Assembly (NCBI GenBank): GCA_036705565.1
Contig: JAUBUY010000028.1
Strand: one strand, 5' to 3'
Source of the DNA: Microcoleus sp036705565
GTDB taxonomy: Bacteria > Cyanobacteriota > Cyanobacteriia > Cyanobacteriales > Microcoleaceae
DNA: 64,000 nucleotides
In this document: piece after piece, positions 26,101-33,756 of the stretch
How the letters are laid out: each line of letters opens with the position of its first letter
Numbering within the stretch: position 1 is the stretch's first letter
Made by a program: the position numbers and the translations under genes
The notes under the pieces: generated by a model
What the model was told of the DNA's origin: nothing
The model's input: the letters and a program-made list of their open reading frames with translations, nothing else
Database searches by the model: none

Positions 26101-27274
26101 GAAAAATATCGGCAGTCAAATAGAATGGAATTTTCCTCAGAGAGAACCTGAAAAAAATAAAATCAGAGTTGGCTTTTTGCTGGATAAAATTAGTGAGGAA
26201 TCCGAGACTCGTGCTGCAATTGCGAGTTTTGAATATTTAGACAGAAGCAAATTTGAAATTATTGTGTACTATTTCCAGGTACAAGACGAGCGACTGGGGA
26301 AATATTGCGAAAATTGCGCTGACAAACTGGTGCAACTGTCAGAAACTTTGCCCAATCAAGTCCGAGAAATTCGATCGCACGATTTAGATATTCTGCTAAT
26401 CTGCACCAATACTACCGACACTTCTCAACCAAGCGCGCTGCTGTGCCTGCACCGACTAGCGCGGGTGCAAATCGCTACCGGTGCATCAACCCCCGCAACC
26501 ACCGGCACCCGAAATATCGATTATTTCATTGCTGGAGATTTGACATTGCCCGCAGGTGCTGCTGCAGAGTTTCGCGAAAAATTAATTACTTTAAAAGGGT
26601 CGGGAGTTTGTGTAAGCTATACTGTAGGGTCAGCACCTGCCACAGTTGAACCGACTCGCAGGAGTTGGGGAGCCACCGACGAATCTGTAGTGTTCATGTC
26701 CGGCGCTCAAGCTTGGACAATTATCCCAGAATTGAGAGAAACTTGGGCAAAAATTATTGCTGCCGTACCGAATTCTATTTTAGTTTTGTATCCCTTTAGT
26801 TCCCGCAATGAAAACTATCCGACGGTGCCTTTTTACAACCAAATTCGATCGCTCTTTGCCGAATTTGGGATTGACAAAAAGCGCTTAGTTGTGATTAAGG
26901 CGCTGCCATCTCGCGCAGATTGCATAAAATGTCTGGAATTGGCTGATATATATTTAGACTCCTATCCATACAGCAGTGGCTGCTTCTTAGCAGAACCCCT
27001 GTTGGTGGGGTTGCCTGTAGTGGTAAGAAAAGGGCAAAAAACTCGATCGCGACAATCAGCCGCAGTCCTCGAAGAACTACTAATTCCGGAACTGGTAGCT
27101 GACAGCGAGAACTCTTATTTAGAGCTGAACACAGCACTGGGAACCAGCCCAGAACTGCGCCGGCACTACCGCGAGCGAATCCAGCAAAAAATGGCGGCAA
27201 ACCCCAAATATCTCGACAGTCGCGCTTGCTCGACCCAACTCGAAGCACTCTTTGAAAGACTATTCCGAGAGTGA
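23153..27274 (+). CDS. Three-domain glycosyltransferase (GT4 + GT2 + GT41/SPINDLY-like)
   Basis: A very large transferase of about 1373 residues. Domain 1 (about 5-370) is GT4-like: MNIAGYISGEFGIGEGVRAN at the N-terminus, FLFVFDFSSRIERKN and CEGFGLTMAEAMFYGKPVIA. Domain 2 (about 405-650) is a GT2: PKVSICIPTYNGEAFIGEAI, ELIISDDGSTDRT, KFLFQDDLLAPE and YVDLDMWWR. A helical stretch follows, then a repeat-derived insertion (about residues 843-898). Domain 3 (about 1000-1370) resembles the catalytic part of GT41/SPINDLY O-linked GlcNAc transferases: RVGFLLDKISEESETRAAI, PSRADCIKCLELADIYLDSY and SSGCFLAEPLLVGLPVVV. ATG at 23153 is preferred over TTG at 23132. A protein- or surface-glycan-modifying role is inferred. 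The type I secretion operon follows. Confidence 0.88.
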   Translation: MNPNLGMNIAGYISGEFGIGEGVRANIRAAEAANIPFIINNFTRSPHRKQDTTYQNFSQDNPHPVNLIQVNADEVATFIKDRGSSYFENKYNIGFWAWELPEFPPEWQPAFNNFHEIWTYSNYCAEAISAVSPIPVIKIMPSIALPAPSLNREALNLPKDKFIFLFVFDFSSRIERKNSLATIQAFKQAFGEDNSVLLVIKSSNSTQHLEQQKLLKSAIANCSNIKHLDGYLSKNKLNGLLYNCDCYVSLHRCEGFGLTMAEAMFYGKPVIATGYSSNTEFMNVGNSYLVKYKLIPIEQDCGPYKKGNVWAQADVEHAADLMRYVFNNYREAQQIGAIAAEEIKTLLNPQVTGNKIRKRLEYIAEITDNFQSIPLLGTAKAKSAKIRANLPPSQQQSQAKGELPNEQPKVSICIPTYNGEAFIGEAIQSALAQTYANIELIISDDGSTDRTIAIAQSFQSQTSVDFRIILHRNYGLSQNWNFCISQATGQYIKFLFQDDLLAPECIEKMVALAQQNSEIGMVFSPRGITIADNESNPILRGASQSIKDLHKSWSNLKSIQPGKELLADTKCLNNPINKIGEPSTVLIAARVFEEIGLFDSGLSQYVDLDMWWRIMGNYHIGFVDEKLSSLRIHPEQQTWKNFAAGENHKDVVRFYKKLLNSPDYSFLDQQIKQTIRHKLALRTQPSLSELSPLLDQYNKFPSKQPLLALRPYRQQLAEYWLNLPAEKLEIAYSKDMRKAHKLLLDSALKNETLTESEQRFVQQLSSKLAEGGEIAEKMQYLLAAMLYRDAYQLPIEYKNAAIPQWFFDDFLKFLFQSPNYFQRRGGIVKNGQDARSTQDEFSGGTGILPVGSTTDEFSGGTGILPVGSTQDEFAGGTGILPVGSTQDEFAGGTGILPVPKQVIEKGARYQFQPKSEVESYSEYFQQLIKYVAANIASFPDSEVWRYLAAFIAKSVSFQALYLSDEVNLLNILSQRADILEFHLKNIGSQIEWNFPQREPEKNKIRVGFLLDKISEESETRAAIASFEYLDRSKFEIIVYYFQVQDERLGKYCENCADKLVQLSETLPNQVREIRSHDLDILLICTNTTDTSQPSALLCLHRLARVQIATGASTPATTGTRNIDYFIAGDLTLPAGAAAEFREKLITLKGSGVCVSYTVGSAPATVEPTRRSWGATDESVVFMSGAQAWTIIPELRETWAKIIAAVPNSILVLYPFSSRNENYPTVPFYNQIRSLFAEFGIDKKRLVVIKALPSRADCIKCLELADIYLDSYPYSSGCFLAEPLLVGLPVVVRKGQKTRSRQSAAVLEELLIPELVADSENSYLELNTALGTSPELRRHYRERIQQKMAANPKYLDSRACSTQLEALFERLFRE
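25637..25848. repeat. Repeat array inside the coding region, 48-bp unit
   Basis: From 25679 the unit GGTGGAACAGGCATCTTGCC + TGTTGGTTCCACACAAGATG + AATTTGCT is present about 3.5 times, preceded by a related copy from 25637. The unit is 48 bp, so the frame is kept and each copy adds 16 residues (GGTGILPVGSTQDEFA). It belongs to the GAACAGGC family found between genes elsewhere in this window. Confidence 0.9.
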
Positions 27275-27340
27275 AGGAAGAAGGAAGAAGGAAGTTCAGC
27301 AACTAAGCAGTGTACGGGATTTAACGGGTAGATGTTGAGG
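27274..27340. repeat. Dispersed repeat, GGAAGAAGGAAGTTC family (partial)
   Basis: GAAGGAAGAAGGAAGAAGGA then AGTTCAGCAACTAAGCAGTG. It is a divergent copy of the repeat at 12783 and 56483, starting directly at the stop codon of the large glycosyltransferase. Confidence 0.65.
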
Positions 27341-27554
27341 GAAGATTTTCCCACTCTCTCACTCTCGCATCCCGTTACCATTCTGAGCCCCGCGGGGAAC
27401 CCCTCGCTAGGCAGAGCGTCAAGAAATAGACAGCAATAGCGCTAGCCCACTGACGGTCTGCTATCATCGGGGAATCGAGGGGTTAGTGGTTGTCGCTCTT
27501 TTCCTGCCACAGCTAAATTAAAAGGGGAAGCGCAAGTCAGTTGGAGATAAAAAA

Positions 27555-28304
27555 ATGACAGGACTTTTTCAAATAGGCGATAAATTATTGCAAGCTCAAG
27601 ATATGCCATCGCTCCTGAAGCGGTATCAGTTGATGCCACAATTCTTGCGGGGTGTAATAGTAGACCAAGCGATCGCATCCTTTAGTTGCAGCGACGAAGA
27701 ACGAAAATCCGCCGTCCTTGACTTTCTGGCACAACACCAACTGACAGCCCCGGAAGCCAAAGAAGCTTGGCTGCGTAGCCAAAACATGACGGAAGAAGAA
27801 CTTCAAGAGATGGCCGTTAGGCCCTTGCTGATCGAAAAATTTAAGCAAGCAACTTGGAGACCTAAAGTAGATAATTATTTTTTAACCCGCAAAGCCAGCC
27901 TAGACCACGTAGTCTATTCCCTGGTACGCACCAAAAATCCAGCACTGGCAAACGAACTTTACTTTCGCATCCTCGAAGGGGAACAAACCTTTGCTGAAGT
28001 GGCCCGCGACTATTCCGAAGGGCCGGAGTCCAAGTCAGGCGGCTTGTTGGGCCCCGTACCCCTCAGCCAGCCCCACCCGGCAATCAGCAAACTTTTGTCC
28101 GTCAGCCAGCCAAATCAACTCTGGACGCCGCGTCCTCTGGCAGAATGGATGGTAATTATTCGGCTAGAAAAGTTCATGCCGGCCCAGCTTGATGAATCGA
28201 TGCGGCTGCACTTGATTAACGAACTATTTGAAAGCTGGCTCGCCGAACAGATATCGCAAATAGGCCCGCTACAGCCCCTCTCCTCCGTGTCTTCAATATC
28301 ATGA
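27555..28304 (+). CDS. Parvulin-type peptidyl-prolyl isomerase linked to type I secretion
   Basis: A 249-residue PpiC-like protein. The N-terminal helical part (LLKRYQLMPQFLRGVIVDQA, LTAPEAKEAWLRSQNMTEEE) resembles a SurA-like chaperone module. The parvulin domain (about 120-215) has YFLTRKASLDHVVYSLVRT, ELYFRILEGEQTFAEVARDY and SEGPESKSGGLLGPVPLSQP. There is no signal peptide, so it acts in the cytoplasm. Placed 120 bp before the ABC exporter and HlyD genes on the same strand, it probably keeps the exported substrate foldable or unfolded before secretion. A GGAG ribosome site precedes the ATG. Confidence 0.88.
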   Translation: MTGLFQIGDKLLQAQDMPSLLKRYQLMPQFLRGVIVDQAIASFSCSDEERKSAVLDFLAQHQLTAPEAKEAWLRSQNMTEEELQEMAVRPLLIEKFKQATWRPKVDNYFLTRKASLDHVVYSLVRTKNPALANELYFRILEGEQTFAEVARDYSEGPESKSGGLLGPVPLSQPHPAISKLLSVSQPNQLWTPRPLAEWMVIIRLEKFMPAQLDESMRLHLINELFESWLAEQISQIGPLQPLSSVSSIS

Positions 28305-28390
28305 CAATCCAGCAATTGGGTCAGGGGCCCCCGGATTTATCCGTGGAGACTTGAAAAAGCGTAGCATCCTGACAAAAACCCCCTGGATTC

Positions 28391-28422
28391 AATCTAAAAT
28401 CTAAAATCTAAAATCTAAAATT
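28391..28422. repeat. AATCTAA tandem repeat
   Basis: AATCTAAAATCTAAAATCTA continues as AAATCTAAAATT. Same family as 6684, 6822, 14636 and 39539. Confidence 0.75.
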
Positions 28423-28424
28423 GG

Positions 28425-31400
28425 ATGACTTCTTCCGCTGTTTCCCTCTCCCAAATTCAGGATTTCCTAGCTCAAACACCTCCCTTTGACCGACTGTCAG
28501 AGACGGCTCTGACAGCCTTGGTGGCTAAATGCCAACTCCTTGGCTACCGGACGGGGCAACCCCTGTTTGAACGGGAAAAAATGCCGACTCAGGTGGCAAT
28601 TATCTATCAAGGCCAGGCCCGGCTGCTGGGCTTTGACCAGCGCTCGCAGCGCCACGTAAGTTTACGCTTGGTGCAGTCGAAGGAAATCCTGGGCTGGGCT
28701 GGCTTGCTCAGGGGGGTTCCCTGCGAAACCGCGATCGCCTCTACAGATGTGATCGCGATCGTCCTACCTGCCGAAGATTTCCTGAGCGTACTGGAAAAAC
28801 AGCCGACATTTGGAGAATCCTTTCGCGAACACTGTTCCTTGAGCGAAGTATTTGAACTGTTGAGCCTGGAATTGCAGCGCCAAGCCGACGGCACTTCCAA
28901 TCTCAAGGAACTCACCCTGCAAGCTTGGCAAGATGCGACAGTTGTCAACGTACCAAACGGCAACAAAAAAACTCAAGACATCGCCAAAGAGCTAGATGCC
29001 GATCGAATTTGGCTCGTCAGCAGCGGCGTCTTGGGCGACTTTCCCACCGGCAGCCGCTTCTCTGTGGAAAACGCAGCCAAATCCTTAAAAGTAGAAGGCC
29101 GCCTCGGCGCTCGCTTGGTCGGCTTCCGGGAACCCCCCGAAGCCCAACCCGAAACAGACCCATTAAATGGCACGACAGAGACAGGAGGCTCTGGGCAGAA
29201 TCCGCCCAACGGAACCTCGATCGCGGTTATAGACGCCCCCGATCGTCCCCCAGAACCCAAAACCGACCAACCAAAGGATGCCGGGAGATACCCAGTTTTC
29301 CGGGCCAAAGGGCAGATTGAGGCCCCGCTTGCTTGCTTCCAAATGTTGAGCAAGTATTTCGGCCTCAAGTTTCGTCGAGATATCATCCGCAAAGTTCTAG
29401 AAAATCAGTTAAAAACCGCTGGTTCTATCAGTATGCAAGCCTGCGGGGCGATCGCCCAAAGCATCGGCCTGACGCCCCAATTGGCGCAAGTGCCCGCAGA
29501 AGCCATCAACCGCATCAAAGCTCCCGTAATGATTAAATGGGAAACCAGCTTTGCCATTATTTACAGCATCACCGAGCAAGAATTGGTGATGGCCACGCCC
29601 GAAAAAGGGTTAATGCGGAAGCGGATACCTCAGTTTAAAGAAATCTGGGGAGAATCAGGAGAAGTCCTGCTGCTGCAAGCTCCGCAAGTCGAACAAAAAG
29701 AGCAGTTCAGCTTCTGGTGGTTTGTGCCGGCGCTGATGGAACACAAGACAGTGTTTTTTGAGGTGTTGCTCGCTTCGTTTTTTGTACAGTTATTTGGTCT
29801 TGCCAACCCATTAATCAGCCAAGTAATTATTGATAAAGTATTAGGTCAGCGCAGCATTGACACCTTGGATATTTTGGGTGCATTTCTGTTAGGTGTTGCC
29901 CTGTTTGAAGGACTGCTCAACGGTTTGCGTACCTTTTTGTTTATAGATACCTCAAACCGCATTGATGTCAAATTGAGTGCAGAAGTCATCGACCACTTGC
30001 TCCGGCTGCCCCAAAATTACTTTGACAATCGGCGCGTCGGAGATCTGGTTTACAAATTCAGCATGATGGGCCAGATTCGGGAATTCATGACGAGTACAGC
30101 TCTGACAGTGGTTCTCGATGCGGTATTTTCGGTGGTTTACGTCGCCGTGATGCTCTCCTACAGCGTGCAGCTAACGTTTGTATCTTTGGCAGTGGTACCG
30201 GTACTGGGGCTGATGATTGTTCTAATCAATCCGCTGGTGCTGCGCCTGATCAAACAGAGAAATATGCGTTTTTCTGACTCTCAATCTTATTTAGTGGAAG
30301 TAGTCAGCGGGATTCAAACTGTTAAGGCTCAAAATATTGAATTGAAATCCCGTTGGGAGTGGTCGAGCCGCTACGCAAAATACATTACAGCCAGTTTTAA
30401 AACAATTATCACGGGGACTACGGCCGGTACGATTAGCAGCTTTTTAAACCAGGTGGGTAACTTAGCTCAGTTGTGGGTGGGAGCTTATTTGGTACTGGGA
30501 AATGAGATTACTTTGGGTCAGTTGATTGCTTTCCGAATTATTTCCGGGAACGTGACTGGTTCGCTGCTGCGTTTTGTGAGCGTCTGGCAGAGTTTCCAAG
30601 AAGTCTCGATGTCGATCGATATGCTCAAGGATGTGGTCGATACGCCGACGGAAACCAGCGATGAAGATCGCAGCAATATCCCGCTGCCGGCAATTCAAGG
30701 GCAGGTTACCTATGAGGAGGTTTCCTTCCGATTCCTGGAGAGCGGGGCACTGCAATTGGCTAATGTTAATTTGGAATTTCCCGCTGGCAGTTTTGTGGGA
30801 ATTGTGGGGGGAAGCGGTTCCGGTAAAAGTACGGCGATGAAGCTGTTGCAGCGTCTTTATCCGCCGCTGTCGGGCCGGATTTTTATTGACGGCTATGACA
30901 TTTCTAAGGTGGAACTGTACTCGCTCCGCAGCCAACTTGGGGTGGTGTTGCAAGATACTTTGCTGTTTAACTGTACTGTGCAGGAAAATATTGCTCTGAG
31001 TAATCCAGATGCGAGTACGGATGAGATTGTGCGAGCTGCGAAATTAGCGGTAGCTCACGATTTTATTATGGGCTTGCCTGCTGGCTACAATACGATAGTC
31101 GGAGAGCGTGGTTCCTCGCTTTCTGGGGGTCAAAGACAGCGTTTGGCGATCGCCCGGACGATTTTGCAAAACCCGAAACTGCTGATTTTGGACGAAGCTA
31201 CAAGCGCCCTCGACTACCATTCCGAACGCCAAGTTTGCAATAACTTAGCAGAAGCTTTCGCCGGCCGCACGGTGTTTTTCATTACTCACCGCCTGACTAC
31301 CATCCAAAACGCTGATGTAATTATTATGATGGATCAAGGTTCTGTAGTCGAGCGGGGAACTCATAAAGAATTAATGGCTCTTAAAGGGCGTTACTACTGC

Positions 31401-31433
31401 CTCTTCCAACAACAAGAGTCATCGAATACCTAA
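28425..31433 (+). CDS. Type I secretion ABC exporter with cNMP-like and degenerate C39 domains
   Basis: Inner-membrane ATP-driven exporter of 1002 residues. Residues 1-165 resemble a cyclic-nucleotide-binding domain (GYRTGQPLFEREKMPTQVAI, VSLRLVQSKEILGWAGLL). A linker rich in Pro, Glu and Thr follows. The C39-like domain (about 288-430) begins PVFRAKGQIEAPLACFQML: Ala300 sits where the catalytic Cys is expected and Ser375 (WETSFAII) where the His should be, so it is probably a non-cleaving C39-like domain. Six-helix ABC region at 435-720 (FQKLIS-type motif replaced by PLISQVIIDKVLGQRS). The ATPase has Walker A GGSGSGKST (about 794-802), LSGGQRQRLAIART, ILDEATSALD and ITHRL. It pairs with the HlyD gene 52 bp downstream. 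Confidence 0.92.
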   Translation: MTSSAVSLSQIQDFLAQTPPFDRLSETALTALVAKCQLLGYRTGQPLFEREKMPTQVAIIYQGQARLLGFDQRSQRHVSLRLVQSKEILGWAGLLRGVPCETAIASTDVIAIVLPAEDFLSVLEKQPTFGESFREHCSLSEVFELLSLELQRQADGTSNLKELTLQAWQDATVVNVPNGNKKTQDIAKELDADRIWLVSSGVLGDFPTGSRFSVENAAKSLKVEGRLGARLVGFREPPEAQPETDPLNGTTETGGSGQNPPNGTSIAVIDAPDRPPEPKTDQPKDAGRYPVFRAKGQIEAPLACFQMLSKYFGLKFRRDIIRKVLENQLKTAGSISMQACGAIAQSIGLTPQLAQVPAEAINRIKAPVMIKWETSFAIIYSITEQELVMATPEKGLMRKRIPQFKEIWGESGEVLLLQAPQVEQKEQFSFWWFVPALMEHKTVFFEVLLASFFVQLFGLANPLISQVIIDKVLGQRSIDTLDILGAFLLGVALFEGLLNGLRTFLFIDTSNRIDVKLSAEVIDHLLRLPQNYFDNRRVGDLVYKFSMMGQIREFMTSTALTVVLDAVFSVVYVAVMLSYSVQLTFVSLAVVPVLGLMIVLINPLVLRLIKQRNMRFSDSQSYLVEVVSGIQTVKAQNIELKSRWEWSSRYAKYITASFKTIITGTTAGTISSFLNQVGNLAQLWVGAYLVLGNEITLGQLIAFRIISGNVTGSLLRFVSVWQSFQEVSMSIDMLKDVVDTPTETSDEDRSNIPLPAIQGQVTYEEVSFRFLESGALQLANVNLEFPAGSFVGIVGGSGSGKSTAMKLLQRLYPPLSGRIFIDGYDISKVELYSLRSQLGVVLQDTLLFNCTVQENIALSNPDASTDEIVRAAKLAVAHDFIMGLPAGYNTIVGERGSSLSGGQRQRLAIARTILQNPKLLILDEATSALDYHSERQVCNNLAEAFAGRTVFFITHRLTTIQNADVIIMMDQGSVVERGTHKELMALKGRYYCLFQQQESSNT

Positions 31434-31485
31434 TCTCTAACAACTCACAACTGATCGCTAACCCTTAACAACTGAGAACTAACAA

Positions 31486-33492
31486 ATGGCTATGAAATCG
31501 TTAATACTTTCTGAGCAACCAGTCATTCTCGAAAAACCAGCGATTTGGTCGCACTTGTTTTTGTGGATGATCATGCTGATGACCACTTCTGCTGTAGTTT
31601 GGGCTTATTTTGCTAGCGTAGAGCAAGCTGTCCCCGCTGTGGGTCAATTGGAACTCAAAGATGGTGCTAGAGACATCCAAGCACCTGCTACGGGCGCTGT
31701 GGTGAGACTTCACGTTGAAAATGGCGATCGCGTGGAAAAAAACCAGCCTCTGCTCACTTTCAACCCTGTTGCGCCCAGTGCCGATTTAACATCGGTTCAG
31801 AAAACTAAAGAAGCTCTGGAAAAGGAAAATAAATTTTACGAAGATGTTGTCAACGGCAAAATTCAAGGCCCTGTTCCTTCTAACCTAGAATCAACAATCA
31901 GGGACAGACAGAGCCTCACGGCACAAAATCAAGTGCTGCAAGCTTTGATTGACGAACTGTACCTCAATCGGGGAGCCAGCGGAAATTTTGATGCTGCTCA
32001 GCAAGGACTTTATGTTAATTATCGATCGGAATTTCTGTCTCGCGTCGCTGCAGCTCAAGGCCAAGTTCAGGAGTTGGAAAAACAACTGAAGCAAGCTCAG
32101 GATGCTGAGAAAGCTGCCGGCGATCAAATGATAGTCGCACAGCAACAATTGGGTTTTGCCCAGAACCAATTAAATTATGCCCAGCAGCAGTTAGCTTCTT
32201 CGCAAGAGCAAGTAAAATCCGCCCTGGCTCAGAGAGATTTGGCCCAAGAACAGTTAGCGAAATCGCAACAAGTATTGAAGTCGAATCAAAACATTCTAGG
32301 CCGACTCGCCCCCCTGGTGGAGGAAGGAGCCATCGCTGAACTGCAAAAAGAACGTCAAGAACAAGATGTTTTCAGAGGCCAAAGCGACGTTCTCAAACAG
32401 CAAGATCAAATCAAGCAGCGCGAAGGTGAAATCAACTCTCGCAGGGGCGAAATTAACACGCGCCTCGGTGAAATCAATACGCGCCGAGGCGAAATTAACG
32501 CGCGTCAAGGCGACATCCAAAAAATTAGTGCTGACATACAGCGCCAGCAAGGAGAGCAAGCGCGCATTCAGGAGTCCATCGCCCGCGCTCAAGAACAGTT
32601 AAAAAATACCAAGGATGCCTGGGCGAGAGAACTTTATACCAAAATTGCTGAAAACGAGAAACAAATTGCCAGCAGCGATTCTCAGCTAAGCCGCTTCAAA
32701 GTGGAAAACCTGAAAAAGTTGTCCGAGGTGAACGCTCAGCTAGAAAAGGCTCAAGAAAACCGCGACACTCAAGTTCTGAAAGCTCCGGTATCCGGTGTTA
32801 TCTTCGATTTGAAGCCTTCTACGAAGGAGAAAGCTAAGTTGGATATGGCGAAAGATCCGATATGCCAATCCATTATTAATTCGGTGGTGAAACCGGGCGA
32901 ACCGCGCCCAGCACGCTGCGAAGAAGCTTATTACGAAGCACAGCAAACTGAAAAGCTGCTTAAAGTTTTGGATGACGACAACGGTTTGGAAGCAGTTGTT
33001 TACCTGGAAAACAGCAATGTGGCTCTGGTATTGGATGCTTTGAGACAGAAGCGGGCCAAATTGGAGCCGTATCACGGCAAGCAATTAGACGGAGAAAAGA
33101 TTGACTGCGAAACAGGTAAAATTTGCGTTTGTCCAGAGAAGGAAATTAACAGAGAGAAACTGGGTTTGACGAAATACCAATGCGTGCCTGTGGAAGTGAA
33201 TGTAGAAGCTTTCCCGGCGATGGAGTTTGGTACTGCTGAGGGTGAAGTGATAGAGATTAGCAGCGATGCTGAGCCTCCTACTGAACTGCGGAAATACTAT
33301 GCTTTCAAAACCAAAATTAAGCTCAAAAATCAGAAGTTTGTTTTGAACAAGGGCAAGGCAAATGAAGTGGAGGTTAACTTGCAGTCGGGAATGGCAGTGA
33401 GTTCTAATATTAATATCGGCAAGCGGACTGTTTTGCAGATGTTTATTAACCGATTTACTGGGAAAATGGATACGTTCAAGACTATTAAGTAG
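31486..33492 (+). CDS. HlyD-family periplasmic adaptor of type I secretion
   Basis: A 668-residue membrane fusion protein linking the ABC exporter to an outer-membrane channel. One transmembrane helix lies near 22-45 (HLFLWMIMLMTTSAVVWAYF). The lipoyl half-domain is near 60-85 (APATGAVVRLHVENGDRVEK). A long coiled coil spans about 100-430 and contains five tandem 7-residue units (REGEINS, RRGEINT, RLGEINT, RRGEINA, RQGDIQK; 312-346). The returning lipoyl half is KAPVSGVIFDLKPSTK. An unusual insert of roughly 130 residues with six cysteines (ICQS, RCEE, DCET, ICVC, QCVP) precedes the beta-barrel part (EGEVIEISSDAEPP). The gene ends SGMAVSSNINIGKRTVLQMF as HlyD proteins do. No TolC-like gene is adjacent. 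Confidence 0.9.
   Translation: MAMKSLILSEQPVILEKPAIWSHLFLWMIMLMTTSAVVWAYFASVEQAVPAVGQLELKDGARDIQAPATGAVVRLHVENGDRVEKNQPLLTFNPVAPSADLTSVQKTKEALEKENKFYEDVVNGKIQGPVPSNLESTIRDRQSLTAQNQVLQALIDELYLNRGASGNFDAAQQGLYVNYRSEFLSRVAAAQGQVQELEKQLKQAQDAEKAAGDQMIVAQQQLGFAQNQLNYAQQQLASSQEQVKSALAQRDLAQEQLAKSQQVLKSNQNILGRLAPLVEEGAIAELQKERQEQDVFRGQSDVLKQQDQIKQREGEINSRRGEINTRLGEINTRRGEINARQGDIQKISADIQRQQGEQARIQESIARAQEQLKNTKDAWARELYTKIAENEKQIASSDSQLSRFKVENLKKLSEVNAQLEKAQENRDTQVLKAPVSGVIFDLKPSTKEKAKLDMAKDPICQSIINSVVKPGEPRPARCEEAYYEAQQTEKLLKVLDDDNGLEAVVYLENSNVALVLDALRQKRAKLEPYHGKQLDGEKIDCETGKICVCPEKEINREKLGLTKYQCVPVEVNVEAFPAMEFGTAEGEVIEISSDAEPPTELRKYYAFKTKIKLKNQKFVLNKGKANEVEVNLQSGMAVSSNINIGKRTVLQMFINRFTGKMDTFKTIK
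32419..32523. repeat. 21-bp tandem repeat within the hlyD-like gene
   Basis: Five consecutive 21-bp units of the type CGCCGAGGCGAAATTAACAC, coding for the heptads RxGEINx. It is in frame and lengthens the coiled coil by exact heptads. Confidence 0.85.
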
Positions 33493-33496
33493 CGAA

Positions 33497-33566
33497 CAGT
33501 TGACGGTTTACTGTTGACGGTTGACGGTTGACCGTTGACCGTTGACCGTTGACGGTTTACTGTTGA
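33497..33566. repeat. GTTGACG/GTTGACC tandem repeat
   Basis: About eight 7-base units of GTTGACS and GTTTACT type directly after the secretion operon. Non-coding. Confidence 0.8.
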
Positions 33567-33585
33567 TTTTCAGTCGAAAAGCTGA

Positions 33586-33717
33586 TGATATCATGTCCGT
33601 TCGAGCGATCGCGATTTTTGTAGGGGCCCGTGAGCCAACAATACTTGCGAATAATTTACACTCTCAAAAACCCGCCCTGACCGGGATATTATGGTTAATC
33701 GATCGGACATGATATGA
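33586..33717. repeat. MITE-like palindrome of about 130 bp
   Basis: ATATCATGTCCG (33588-33599) is perfectly inverted at CGGACATGATAT (33704-33715), with partial extension inward through GTTCGAGCGATCG against AATCGAT. There is no gene inside. Size equals that of the element at 3948-4077 but the sequence is different. The element ends about 40 bp before the next gene and could carry its promoter. Confidence 0.55.
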
Positions 33718-33756
33718 CTAGATTTTACAATTCCGATGCTACCGGATTGGATATTA

